Assembly: GCA_910584875.1 (NCBI GenBank)
Contig: CAJUDA010000008.1
Location: 1-64,000 of the forward strand
Reading direction: 5' to 3'
Length of the DNA: 64,000 nt
Source of the DNA: an uncultured Eubacterium sp.
Lineage (GTDB): Bacteria > Bacillota > Clostridia > Lachnospirales > Lachnospiraceae
Positions within the stretch are counted from its first letter, which is position 1. Every line of letters starts with the position of its first letter. Both the position numbers and the translations under genes were made by a program. The notes beneath the pieces are model-generated. The model was not told where the DNA came from, did not search any database, and worked only from the letters and a program-made list of their open reading frames with translations. Positions 16,877 through 25,631 of this stretch are shown here, piece after piece.

Positions 16877-17593
16877 ATGGAGCAGACACGGAAAAAGGAT
16901 ATCATCAAACTGCGGCAGATTGTGAAACGTTTCTATATCGGAAAACCAAATGAACTGGAGATTCTGCATGGGATTGACCTGACGGTCCGACAGGGCGAAT
17001 TTGTGGCGGTTGTCGGGGAATCAGGATCAGGAAAGTCCACGTTGATGAATATAATCGGTGCATTAGATCGTCCAACGGATGGACAATATCTGTTATCCGA
17101 TACGGATGTGGGATCGTTGAAGGATCAGGAATTATCTGAGATCCGTAACCGGCGGATTGGTTTTGTGTTTCAGACATATAATCTGGTTTCGAGGACTACT
17201 GCCCTGGCAAATGTAGAACTTCCCATGCTGTATGCAGGGGTCAGCAAAAAAGAACGACTCATCCGGGCAAAGGAATTGATGGAAATGGTTGGGATGGCGG
17301 ATCGTATCGGCCATCTGCCGGAGGAGCTTTCCGGTGGTCAGAAGCAGCGTACTGCCATCGCCAGAGCCATGGCAAATGACCCGGATATAATTCTGGCGGA
17401 TGAGCCGACGGGTGCGCTGGATTCGGAAACCAGCCGCACGATCATGGATCTTTTTCATAAACTTCATCGGGAAGCAGGGAAGACCATTGTGCTGATCACG
17501 CATTCTGCCGGGCTGGCAGAAGAGACAGAGCGGATCATCGCCGTGCGTGACGGCAGAATAAGTGGAGAAAGGAAGGGGGGCGGCATATGCTGA
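16877..17593 (+). CDS. ABC transporter ATPase, MacB/LolD type
   Basis: 238 residues with all ABC motifs: Walker A GESGSGKST, Q-loop FVFQTYNL, signature LSGGQKQR, Walker B IILADEPTGALD and the H-loop VLITHSA. The MacB/LolD/FtsE class energises export or lipoprotein-type mechanotransmission rather than uptake. ATG at 16877 follows GGGAGG at 16861-16866; an upstream open frame overlapping the adaptor gene is not needed. Its stop overlaps the permease start by 7 bases, so the two are translationally coupled. Confidence 0.92.
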   Translation: MEQTRKKDIIKLRQIVKRFYIGKPNELEILHGIDLTVRQGEFVAVVGESGSGKSTLMNIIGALDRPTDGQYLLSDTDVGSLKDQELSEIRNRRIGFVFQTYNLVSRTTALANVELPMLYAGVSKKERLIRAKELMEMVGMADRIGHLPEELSGGQKQRTAIARAMANDPDIILADEPTGALDSETSRTIMDLFHKLHREAGKTIVLITHSAGLAEETERIIAVRDGRISGERKGGGIC

Positions 17594-18876
17594 TTCTGGA
17601 AAATATCAAAATGGCTTTGAATTCCCTGCGAGCCAGTAAAATGCGGGCTTTGCTGACAATGCTTGGCATCATTATCGGCATTGGTTCCGTGATCGCTATT
17701 ATGACAGTCAGTTCTTCGCTGACTACTTCCATATCCGATTCTTTTCAGGAAATGGGTGCCAACAATGTAACGGTGGGTATCAGACAATCCAGTGAGGAAG
17801 AAGAAGTGTCGTCGCGAGGGCTGCGCTTTGGGGCTGCCGCAAAAAATATATCAGCTGACGAAGAGGACTATATTACGGATGAGATGCTGGATGGCCTCAA
17901 AAAGAAATTTCCGGAAGAAATTGATGCTGTGGCGATCAGTGAATCGATCGGCAGTGGAACGGCCGGTTTAAGTGGAAGCACATCGAATGTGTCGGTACTG
18001 GGGATTAATGAAGATTATTTCCGAAGCAGTAAGATTTCTCTGCTGGCAGGCAGAAAGATACGGAAGGCGGATCTGACCGGCGGGAAAAAAGTAATGATGG
18101 TTTCGGATAAAGTAGTCGAAAATTTATTTGGGGGCAATAACGAAAGTGCGTTAGCACAGAAGCTCAGTGTCAGTTTGGATGGAAATTACTATGATTATTA
18201 CATTGTAGGAATCTACAAATATGAATCAGGCAGCAATTTGTCAGAATCTACCGACGAAGATGTGGTTACGACGGCGTATATCCCACTGACAACCGGAAAG
18301 GAACAAATCCATTCTGCCGATGGATATTCACAGTTTACTGTAGTAACGTCAACCGGTGTGGAAAGCGTATCTGATTTTGCCGGGCGCATTGAAAATTTTC
18401 TAAGTCCCTATTATGCCGATAATGAAGATTATGAGATCGCTACCTCGACCATGGAGTCCATGACAGAATCCATGACAGATATGATCAGCACCGTGAGTAT
18501 CGCGATCGCATTTATTGCAGGAATTTCTCTGCTTGTGGGCGGTATCGGCGTTATGAATATCATGCTTGTATCAGTAGCAGAACGGACCAGGGAAATCGGT
18601 ACACGCAAGGCATTGGGGGCAAAAAACAGCTCCATCCGCCTTCAGTTCATAATCGAGTCGGTGGCATTGTGCCTGGTGGGCGGCTGTATTGGTGTAGTTA
18701 CCGGTTTGATCCTGGGTGCATCCGCTGCCTCTGTTTTAGGCTATGCTGCATCGGCTCCGCTGCCGGCTATCGTGATCGCTGTGGCATTTTCTATGGCGAT
18801 CGGGGTATTTTTCGGATACTATCCGGCAAATAAGGCGGCGAAAATGAATCCGATTGAGGCGCTGCGGTATGAATAA
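17587..18876 (+). CDS. MacB-like ABC transporter permease
   Basis: 429 residues with the FtsX/MacB layout: an N-terminal helix (RALLTMLGIIIGIGSVIAIMT, ~20-42), a large extracellular MacB core domain (~45-290, with LAGRKI and VVTTAYIPLTT segments) and three C-terminal helices, the first with the typical GGIGVMNIMLVSVAERTREIGTRKALGA loop, ending YYPANKAAKMNPIEALRYE. It completes the tripartite system with the adaptor and ATPase upstream. The substrate is unknown; peptides, antibiotics and macrolides are family precedents. Last gene of the operon; no clear terminator follows. Confidence 0.92.
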   Translation: MLILENIKMALNSLRASKMRALLTMLGIIIGIGSVIAIMTVSSSLTTSISDSFQEMGANNVTVGIRQSSEEEEVSSRGLRFGAAAKNISADEEDYITDEMLDGLKKKFPEEIDAVAISESIGSGTAGLSGSTSNVSVLGINEDYFRSSKISLLAGRKIRKADLTGGKKVMMVSDKVVENLFGGNNESALAQKLSVSLDGNYYDYYIVGIYKYESGSNLSESTDEDVVTTAYIPLTTGKEQIHSADGYSQFTVVTSTGVESVSDFAGRIENFLSPYYADNEDYEIATSTMESMTESMTDMISTVSIAIAFIAGISLLVGGIGVMNIMLVSVAERTREIGTRKALGAKNSSIRLQFIIESVALCLVGGCIGVVTGLILGASAASVLGYAASAPLPAIVIAVAFSMAIGVFFGYYPANKAAKMNPIEALRYE

Positions 18877-18926
18877 AAATAAAATATACAGTTGTTGGGT
18901 TTATCGATCCATGATAATATAAGCAT

Positions 18927-19445
18927 ATGATATTTGAAACAGAACGATTATATCTGAGGGAGATGAATCAGGCGGACTATCCTTCCCTGTGCAAAATCCT
19001 GCAGGATGAAGTAGCGATGTATGCGTATGAAGGTGCGTTCAGTGATAGAGAAGTACAGGAATGGCTTGACCGTCAGTTATCCCGTTATCTAAAATGGAAC
19101 TTTGGCTTATGGGCGGTTATTTTAAAAGAAACAGGTGAAATGATAGGTCAGTGCGGGCTTACCATGCAACAGTGGAAAGAAACGGAAGTGCTTGAAATCG
19201 GGTATCTTTTCAACAGGTCTTATTGGCATAAAGGCTATGCAACAGAAGCAGCAACCGCTTGTAAAAATTATGCTTTTAATAGATTAAAGGCAGAGGAAGT
19301 ATGTTCGATCATCAGGGATACAAATACTGCCTCTCAAAATGTAGCTGTCAGAATTGGTATGACAAAAACTGATATGTGGACAAAACATTACCGGGGTGTC
19401 GATATGCCTCATTATCGTTATGTTATACGGAATTTAGGAGGTTGA
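18927..19445 (+). CDS. GNAT family N-acetyltransferase (RimJ/RimL-like)
   Basis: 172 residues of the GNAT fold: TERLYLREMNQADYPSLCKIL at the start, acetyl-CoA loop YWHKGYATEAATACKNYAF (Q/R-x-x-G-x-A type) and the C-terminal SQNVAVRIGMTKTD segment usual for RimJ/RimL and small-molecule acetyltransferases. The acceptor is unknown. The stop is 3 bases before a second acetyltransferase gene, so the pair is an operon, and GGAGG at the end of this gene serves the next start. Confidence 0.88.
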   Translation: MIFETERLYLREMNQADYPSLCKILQDEVAMYAYEGAFSDREVQEWLDRQLSRYLKWNFGLWAVILKETGEMIGQCGLTMQQWKETEVLEIGYLFNRSYWHKGYATEAATACKNYAFNRLKAEEVCSIIRDTNTASQNVAVRIGMTKTDMWTKHYRGVDMPHYRYVIRNLGG

Positions 19446-19448
19446 ACT

Positions 19449-19940
19449 ATGCTTCAGCTAAAAAAGATTGATCACAGTAACTGGTTAGCATGTATTGAAT
19501 TGGAAGTGAAGGAAGAGCAGAGGCAGTTTGTTAATCCCAATATATTTAGTCTGGCAGAAGCTTATGTACATTCGGATGCAAATACATCAGAGGCGGAGGA
19601 ATATTATAGATGCATACCATTTGCCATTTACAATGATGATAAAATGATCGGATTTATTATGCTGACCTATGAAAAGGAATGTGATTTTGATAATAAACCT
19701 GCCTATGAGATTTATCGGTTAATGATCGCCAGGGATGATCAGGGAAAAGGGTTTGGCAAAGAAGTCATTCGAATGGTACTTGATTACATAAAGACATTTC
19801 CTTATGGGGAAGCAGAGTATGTCTATGCGTCATGGCATCCGGTTAACAAAGTGTCCGCACGGCTTTGTCTGGCTAATGGTTTTGCGGTTGTTGGTGAAGA
19901 TGAAGAAGATGGTGCCGTTATATCAAGATTCAGTATTTGA
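19449..19940 (+). CDS. GNAT family N-acetyltransferase (spermidine/BltD-like)
   Basis: 163 residues. Motifs include NPNIFSLAEAYVH near residue 30, IGFIMLTYE, YEIYRLMIARDDQGKGFGKEVI (acetyl-CoA binding loop QGKGFG) and HPVNKVSARLCLANGFAVVGE. The pattern resembles polyamine acetyltransferases of the BltD/SpeG-like group, where the gene often travels with drug efflux or AraC regulators; the substrate here is inferred only by resemblance. Coupled to the preceding GNAT gene. The next gene (AraC type) starts 79 bases on. Confidence 0.85.
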   Translation: MLQLKKIDHSNWLACIELEVKEEQRQFVNPNIFSLAEAYVHSDANTSEAEEYYRCIPFAIYNDDKMIGFIMLTYEKECDFDNKPAYEIYRLMIARDDQGKGFGKEVIRMVLDYIKTFPYGEAEYVYASWHPVNKVSARLCLANGFAVVGEDEEDGAVISRFSI

Positions 19941-20019
19941 GACAAATCTGTGCAGGCAGGGACAGGATTTTCCATGCGTGATCCGCTATAATCAGTGTAT
20001 ACAAGGGAGGATGAAGCAA

Positions 20020-21179
20020 ATGTCGATACAGCTGATACAGCAGGCAGTATGCTATATGGAAGAACATATTTGTGAAAATATCAGTTATACTGAAGTTGCA
20101 AAAAGCGTGCATATGTCAAGCTATAACTTTCACCGCATGTTTCCTTTTATTGCCGGTATGACGGCGAAGGAATACATTAGAAAACGCCGTCTTACGTTAG
20201 CCGCCCAGGAACTGCAGACAACGGATATATCGGTGATCGATGCGGCGTATAAGTATGGCTATGAATCCCCGGAAAGCTTTTCAAAAGCATTTTCACGGTT
20301 TCATGGCACGACGCCCAGACAGGCGAAACGAAAAGGCACAAAGATTCGTTTGTTCAATCCACTTGTAATAAAAATCATACTGGAAGGTGGTAAGCTCAAC
20401 GGCGCCAATTTGAACCCGCCGTGGACGGCGTATTTTGGCGAACTACTGTGTTTTTCGTCCTTGTCTTGCGTCAGCAAGACTGCGTCCTCCAGCCTTGTAT
20501 TTCGCCAAAATCCACCATCCACGGTCGGAGATTTCTAAACTGTTATTTTGCGAATGCGAAGGCAGTTGAATGAGTCGTAGCGGTGGCTACGGCGATTGAA
20601 ACTAACGCACGCATTCACAAAATAGCAGTTATAGAAACGGGTTCAAATTGGCGCTGTTGAGCTAATATCATGGATTACAGAATTGAACACCGGGAACGTC
20701 AGCGGTTTGTTGCCCTGGTACAAGCTTTTCCGAATGAGATCGTCAATGATGACAGCGATCACAGCATCCCTGATTTCTGGACAGAATGTTCCGAAAAAAA
20801 CCAGATTGAGCCTATGAAAATGCTCCGCACGGAAGGGAAAAGGGATTTGTACGGACTGTGCAGTCCGGTTACGGACAGCGAGACACATTTTAATTATGGG
20901 ATCGGTATCCTGATCGATGAAGATACCGATACTGAAAAACTGGAGCAAATGCTCAGCAACGGATATTTGATCTGGGAGACGGAGCCGGTTGATTATGCCG
21001 TGTTCCAGTGCATTGGACCGGATGGAGACTGCCTGGGAGAGACATGGAGCAGGTTTTTCAAGGAATTTGTTCCACAGACAGGCTGGACGCAGACAGAGGA
21101 TACCGACTATGAAATATATTTTGAAAATGGCGAAAGCGGTCTCTTTTGTGAGTTGTGGGTGCCGGTAGAGAAAGAATAA
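20020..21179 (+). pseudogene. AraC/GyrI-type regulator split by a 269-bp element
   Basis: The 5' part (20020-20393) encodes two AraC helix-turn-helix motifs (ISYTEVAKSVHMSSYNFHRMF; VIDAAYKYGYESPESFSKAF) and runs to NPLVIKIILEGG. The 3' part (from 20666) continues IMDYRIEHRERQRFVALVQAFP and ends LWVPVEKE, a GyrI-like effector domain. Between them lies the element at 20394-20662. Excising it with one flanking TAA gives GGT GGT AAT ATC ATG GAT, an exact in-frame join (EGGNIMDY). ATG at 20020 follows GGGAGG at 20005-20010. The 3' part has its own ATG (20670) without a ribosome site, so a functional split gene is unlikely but not excluded. The sister gene at 3360 is intact. Confidence 0.88.
20394..20662 (-). 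mobile_element. MITE-like 269-bp non-coding element, copy 2 (inverse orientation)
   Basis: Same length and, read on the reverse strand, nearly identical to the element at 9634-9902: I find two base differences, one in the terminal repeat (GCGCTGTTGAGC for GCGCCGTTGAGC) and one near the other end. Left flank is GGTAA, right flank is TAATATC, so TA (or TAA) is duplicated. The near identity implies recent spread in this genome. It carries the same two internal hairpins and no coding capacity. Confidence 0.88.
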
Positions 21180-21201
21180 AATTACAGAGGAGCGGAGCGT
21201 T

Positions 21202-22368
21202 ATGGACGAACATTTATGTAAAACAGGACAATCTGTCACAGAGGATCTGGACAATCATTTTCATAAACTGATCGGACAGCGAAAAATCCGCTCTGCCTCC
21301 TATTGCATCGCCCGGAATGGCGTTATCGTCTCCTGTCATGCCATGGGTGACATGGATCTGGGAGACGGCGGGAAAAGGGAGATCAATATTGATACGATCT
21401 TTGAGATCCAGTCCATCACAAAGTGGATCACAGCTGCCGCCATACTGATCCTGCAGGAGAGGGGGGAGCTTTCCCTTCAGGACCAGGCAGGACATTATAT
21501 GGATGGATTAAACCAGCCGCCCTTTTCGGAGATTACGATCTTACATCTGCTCACACATACGTCCGGGCTGGTCCCTCTGGAGGGTACCTTTCCTGACCGT
21601 GATCTGGACTGGCAATCCTATGTGGATGAGAGCGATGTGGCGGGGAGCTGGATTCCGGCTGTCTTGAAGCGGGGACTCTCCCACAGACCAGGAAGCCGAT
21701 GGGAATATTCGATGATGGGATTCTGTCTTCTGGGAGAGGTCATCGCCAGGATTACCGGAGAGCGGGCGGAGGATTTTATCCGCCGGGAAATCCTGCTTCC
21801 CTGCGGCATGAAAGAGACGCACTGGAAATGGGAGACGAAACCGGAGTGGGCAGAACAGTACCAGATCCGTACGGAGAGGCACAGACAGCAGTATGCGCTG
21901 GCACAGCGTCAGGGGGAACGTGCATGGATTGACTACTGTGCCGGGTGGCGTGAAATACCAGAGACAGCCGGGGGACTGATGTCCACTCTTCATGATGTGA
22001 TCCGGTTCGGCAATATGTTGGTGGAGGGCGGCAGCAGTGGTGGGAAACAGATCCTAAAGGAGAGCTCCCTTTTGCTGTTTGAGGAAAATCAGTTAGAACC
22101 GGGTGTGAAGGATTTTTGCTGGGGGCACGGCGGGGTTCCTTTTGTCTATGGCGCCGGTTGTGCTTGTTATGATCCCGCTTATGAAAAAGAGCTGCATCTG
22201 GGGAAACATACGATGTATCATGAGGGAACGGGACCCTGTATGCTTATGGTGAACCGGAAAGAGAAGCTGGCTGCAGTATGGGACGCTCCCTTTTGGTCAG
22301 AGCAGGAATGGTATGCAGAACCGGTGAGGGACACTGCCAATATTATATGGAAATGTCTGGAAGAGTGA
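21202..22368 (+). CDS. serine hydrolase, class C beta-lactamase fold
   Basis: 388 residues, cytosolic-looking (no signal peptide). The nucleophile motif is SITK in FEIQSITKWITAAAILILQ (about residue 73); the second motif reads YSMMGF where YSN is usual; the third region has YHEGTGPCML, an HxG-type variant. LLTHTSGL is the classic family block. It probably hydrolyses an ester or amide, substrate unknown. It starts 22 bases after the broken AraC gene (GAGGAGCGG upstream) and is followed 4 bases later by the HTH-methyltransferase gene, so the three likely form one transcription unit. The AraC-hydrolase order repeats that at 3360-5219. Confidence 0.85.
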   Translation: MDEHLCKTGQSVTEDLDNHFHKLIGQRKIRSASYCIARNGVIVSCHAMGDMDLGDGGKREINIDTIFEIQSITKWITAAAILILQERGELSLQDQAGHYMDGLNQPPFSEITILHLLTHTSGLVPLEGTFPDRDLDWQSYVDESDVAGSWIPAVLKRGLSHRPGSRWEYSMMGFCLLGEVIARITGERAEDFIRREILLPCGMKETHWKWETKPEWAEQYQIRTERHRQQYALAQRQGERAWIDYCAGWREIPETAGGLMSTLHDVIRFGNMLVEGGSSGGKQILKESSLLLFEENQLEPGVKDFCWGHGGVPFVYGAGCACYDPAYEKELHLGKHTMYHEGTGPCMLMVNRKEKLAAVWDAPFWSEQEWYAEPVRDTANIIWKCLEE

Positions 22369-22372
22369 AAAT

Positions 22373-23458
22373 ATGAAATTATTGATCAGGGAGCTGCGCA
22401 GGCAGCGGGGAATGACGCAGCGGGAGCTGGCGGAAAAGATGCAGGTATCTTTTCAGACCATCAGCAAATGGGAAAATGGAATAAATATGCCGGATGTGAC
22501 ACACCTTCCCAGACTGGCGGAGATTTTCGGCGTCCGTACGGATGTGATCCTGGGACTGGAAGCATTAGCCGACAAAACAGAATTACGGCAATTTGAGAGT
22601 ACCGAATACTGGAATAAGAACAGGGATCTGATCCGGATGTGGAAAGAATTTTACTGGAATGACGATTATTTCCGATTTCTGGTGAGAGAAGTGTGGGGCT
22701 GGAGACAGCCGCTGGACATACTGGATTTTGGCTGTGGGTATGGTTTTCTGGGGATGAAGTTTATGCCGTTATTGCCAGAGGGCAGCAGTTATACCGGGAT
22801 TGAACTGGATGAACAGCAGGTCAGGGAGGCTATCGCCTGCTTTGACAGTTCGCCCTGGCGGCATGATTTTATATGCCAGGATATTTATGACTATCAGCCG
22901 GAGAGAAAATACGACCTTGTGACAGCACTGTTTCTGCTGTCCTATATGAGCCGGCCTGAGCTGCTCATCCGTAAGATGAAGGCATGCCTGCGGCCGGGCG
23001 GTATGCTGCTCCTGATGGATGTGAATATGGAGGTGGAACAGGCGGGATATTTCTCTGGTCTGGAAAAGGAGGATAAGGGACTGCGGCGTCCGGATTTTGT
23101 GCCGGTATGGGAGTATGAGATTACTCACCGGGAGCGTGATTACCGGATGGGGACGAAGCTTCCATGGCTTCTGAAACAATGTGGACTGAAACAGATCAGG
23201 GCGAGAGTAAGCGACCAGGTGATACTCTATGATCCTTCTGATCCGCAGAAAGAAGCGGTGAATGAAAGATTTCGTTCTGTTTATGCACAGGAGGATGCCT
23301 ATCAGGGTGGTGCGGATTATTTTATGGCACGTGGCGCAAACTTCCAGAAGGCAGATGAATATGCCGGTTATCTGAAAAGGACACATGAGTACATGGACTC
23401 GCCCGATGCCATGATCGTAAAAACATCCGGGATATATTTTGTCTATGGAGTGGTTTGA
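22373..23458 (+). CDS. HTH-XRE/SAM-methyltransferase fusion, paralogue 1
   Basis: 361 residues. Residues 4-62 form a Cro/CI-type HTH (RELRRQRGMTQRELAEKMQVSFQTISKWENG...LAEIFGVRTDVILG). Residues ~115-220 are a class I methyltransferase core with motif I LDFGCGYGFLG and acidic strand-2 end GIELDE, and later MLLLMDVNME. The C-terminal ~110 residues (RDYRMGTKLPWLLKQCGLKQ...) are shared with the paralogue at 27523, as is YWNDDYFRFLVREVW between the domains. The methyl acceptor is unknown; a regulator that senses SAM or a self-modifying regulator is conceivable. It begins 4 bases after the hydrolase stop. Confidence 0.87.
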   Translation: MKLLIRELRRQRGMTQRELAEKMQVSFQTISKWENGINMPDVTHLPRLAEIFGVRTDVILGLEALADKTELRQFESTEYWNKNRDLIRMWKEFYWNDDYFRFLVREVWGWRQPLDILDFGCGYGFLGMKFMPLLPEGSSYTGIELDEQQVREAIACFDSSPWRHDFICQDIYDYQPERKYDLVTALFLLSYMSRPELLIRKMKACLRPGGMLLLMDVNMEVEQAGYFSGLEKEDKGLRRPDFVPVWEYEITHRERDYRMGTKLPWLLKQCGLKQIRARVSDQVILYDPSDPQKEAVNERFRSVYAQEDAYQGGADYFMARGANFQKADEYAGYLKRTHEYMDSPDAMIVKTSGIYFVYGVV

Positions 23459-23468
23459 AAGAAAGTAG

Positions 23469-23497
23469 TTGACAATCGGATGAAACCGGTGTAGAAT
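23469..23497 (+). promoter_or_regulatory. sigma-A promoter of the metG T-box transcript
   Basis: TTGACA (23469-23474) and TAGAAT (23492-23497) with 17 bases between. The transcript would start near 23504 and carry a leader of about 400 bases before metG. Confidence 0.8.
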
Positions 23498-23503
23498 CTA
23501 CAA

Positions 23504-23850
23504 ACATAAAAATAAAGGCTGTGAAGAGAAGAGTATGTAGTTAGATATGTTACAGAGAGCCTGATCAGGTGAGAGCAGGTACAGAAGGAGCTACAGAAGA
23601 TGGTCTCGGAGCTGCGTACCGAAGCGGGTACAACGGTTGCCAGAAGATGCAATTTCGTTGTACGATTACGCCAAGGCTGCGACGGGTGCACCCGTTATAG
23701 TGCCGGGCTATCGATGAATCATTTCTCATCCGTAGCTGATGAGGCTTATATCGTGAGGTATAGGTGAATTTAGGGTGGTAACACGAAGCTTGAGGCTCTC
23801 GTCCCTGGAAAAGAAATTTTTCAGAGAGGAGGGCTTTTTATTTTACTTCA
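23504..23850 (+). promoter_or_regulatory. T-box riboswitch leader of metG
   Basis: The conserved T-box reads AGGGTGGTAACACG at 23772-23785, and is followed by a GC-rich hairpin (about 23792-23834: GGCTCTCGTCCCTGG... CAGAGAGGAGGGC) and TTTTTATTTT, the intrinsic terminator arm. Upstream, GAAGAGAAGAGTATG and GTAG/CTAC pairing fit a Stem I; the ATG at 23600-23602 in AGAAGATGGTC is a good candidate for the methionine specifier, matching the downstream gene. Uncharged tRNA-Met would stabilise the antiterminator and let transcription enter metG. Element identity is sure; the exact specifier and stem limits are my reading. Confidence 0.9.
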
Positions 23851-23905
23851 AATATTGCAATGTGCGGAGTGAATGACAAGAAATTAAGAATAGGAGGTTA
23901 TTGTT

Positions 23906-25540
23906 ATGAGAAATATTTTAATTGGCGGCGCATGGCCATATGCAAATGGTTCCCTGCATATCGGTCATATCGCCGGATTATTGCCGGGAGATATACTGGC
24001 GAGATATCATAGGGCAGTTGGTGATCAGGTATATTTTGTATCAGGAAGCGACTGTCATGGAACACCGGTAGCGATCCGGGCAAAACAGGAAAACAGGACG
24101 CCACAGGAAATCAGTGATTTTTATCACAAAGAGTTCACCGAATGTTTTGCAAAACTGGGATTTAGTTATGATGTCTATACAAAGACATCTGCGGATGAAC
24201 ATAAGGCTTTTGTGAGGGAGTTTCACAGAAAACTATACGAGAGTCCCTATGTTTATGAAAAGGAAGCGCCCCAGGCATATTGTGAAAACTGTGAAACTTA
24301 TTTAGCGGATCGTTTTGTGACGGGGCAATGTCCAAAATGCGGGAAGGATGCCAGAGGCGACCAGTGCGACGCCTGTGGCATTGTCCTCGAACCGGAAACG
24401 CTGATCGAACCGGTTTGTGCTGTGTGTGGAAAACCTGTCAGCTTTAAAAGCTCGAAACACTTATATATCGCTATTACAAAGCTGCAGGCGGAATTAAAGG
24501 CACTTGTCGACAGTCATCCGCAATGGAGAAAAAATGCCATTGCATTTACAAACAGGTATATAGAGGATGGTTTAAGAGACCGTGCCCTGACAAGGGATCT
24601 GGAATGGGGGATCAAAGTTCCGAAGGACGGTTATGACAACAAATCTATTTATATATGGGCAGAAAATGTGCTGGGATATCTGTCTGCCAGTAAAATAGCT
24701 GCGGAAGAAAGAAATTCGGATTTTTATGAACTATGGGGAAAAGATGCAAAACATTACTATGTGCACGGGAAGGATAATATTCCTTTTCATACGATCATAT
24801 TACCGTCCCTTTTACTGGCAAACGGTGAAGGCTGGCATCTGCCGGATCAGATCGTATCAAGTGAGTATCTCACATTGGAGGGCAGAAAAATATCCACCAG
24901 CCAGAATTATGCCATATGGGTGAAGGATCTTCTGGACGATTATGACGCAGATTCCATCCGTTATTTTTTCATAGCGAATGGTCCTGAAAAGAAAGATGCG
25001 GATTTTTCATGGCGGGAATATGTTCATAGTCATAATGGCGAGCTGCTCGGAGCGTATGGAAATTTTGTAAATCGTTCCCTGGCATTTATTGCAAAATATT
25101 GTGACGGGGCAGTGCCGGATGGGATCGATGATCCCGAACGAAATAAGCAGATCGATGAATTGTTTGTCTCAACAGGGAAACAGATTGAAAAGGGTGCTTT
25201 TAAGGATGCCTTGTATGAAATATTTGGTTTTGTGAGAAGCGCGAATAAATTCTTTGATACAGAACAGCCCTGGCTTACACGGAATACGGATAAAACAGCA
25301 TGTGATAATACGTTGTATCAATGTGTTCAGATCATTGCCAGTCTGGCAGTATTACTATTACCTTTTTTGCCGTTTTCTTCTGAAAAAGTGTTGCGCTGGC
25401 TGAATATCAGCGGCAAATGGGAACGAAGATCGATACCGGCCGGTTACTCTCTTCCAGAAGTGGAGTTGCTATTTCAAAGGATTGATAAAAAGGTGATAGA
25501 TATAGAAACAGAAAAAGTAAAGTCAGTGATCAACGGATAG
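23906..25540 (+). CDS. metG: methionyl-tRNA synthetase, two-zinc (archaeal/MetRS2-like) type
   Basis: 544 residues. HIGH signature at 18-21 (LHIGHIAG), KMSKS-equivalent EGRKISTSQNYAIW, and a zinc insertion with four CxxC knuckles (CENC, CPKC, CDAC, CAVC) that would hold two metals. The ISTS form of the loop and the doubled knuckles resemble archaeal-type/MetRS2 enzymes rather than the single-knuckle Bacillus form. The C-terminal tRNA-binding/dimer domain of longer MetRS (~650 residues) is absent. AGGAGG lies 8 bases before ATG. It charges tRNA-Met in the cytosol and is controlled by the T-box. Whether it is the sole or a second, inhibitor-tolerant synthetase cannot be told from this window. 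Confidence 0.95.
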   Translation: MRNILIGGAWPYANGSLHIGHIAGLLPGDILARYHRAVGDQVYFVSGSDCHGTPVAIRAKQENRTPQEISDFYHKEFTECFAKLGFSYDVYTKTSADEHKAFVREFHRKLYESPYVYEKEAPQAYCENCETYLADRFVTGQCPKCGKDARGDQCDACGIVLEPETLIEPVCAVCGKPVSFKSSKHLYIAITKLQAELKALVDSHPQWRKNAIAFTNRYIEDGLRDRALTRDLEWGIKVPKDGYDNKSIYIWAENVLGYLSASKIAAEERNSDFYELWGKDAKHYYVHGKDNIPFHTIILPSLLLANGEGWHLPDQIVSSEYLTLEGRKISTSQNYAIWVKDLLDDYDADSIRYFFIANGPEKKDADFSWREYVHSHNGELLGAYGNFVNRSLAFIAKYCDGAVPDGIDDPERNKQIDELFVSTGKQIEKGAFKDALYEIFGFVRSANKFFDTEQPWLTRNTDKTACDNTLYQCVQIIASLAVLLLPFLPFSSEKVLRWLNISGKWERRSIPAGYSLPEVELLFQRIDKKVIDIETEKVKSVING

Positions 25541-25557
25541 GCGATTCTTTTTCGTTA

Positions 25558-25586
25558 TTGGCAGATACCGTTTTTTCTGATAAAAT
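25558..25586 (+). promoter_or_regulatory. candidate sigma-A promoter for the HAD gene
   Basis: TTGGCA (25558-25563), 17 bases, TAAAAT (25581-25586), 45 bases before the ATG at 25632. Confidence 0.5.
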
Positions 25587-25631
25587 AATAAAAAAGTGAC
25601 GATGAAGAGATGCGTCAGAATAGAGGTTTTT

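Noticed and set aside
19804..20019. N-terminal extension of the AraC/GyrI pseudogene frame into the GNAT gene
   Set aside because: The HTH homology starts after 20020 and GGGAGG supports that start; the extension is a frame shadow.
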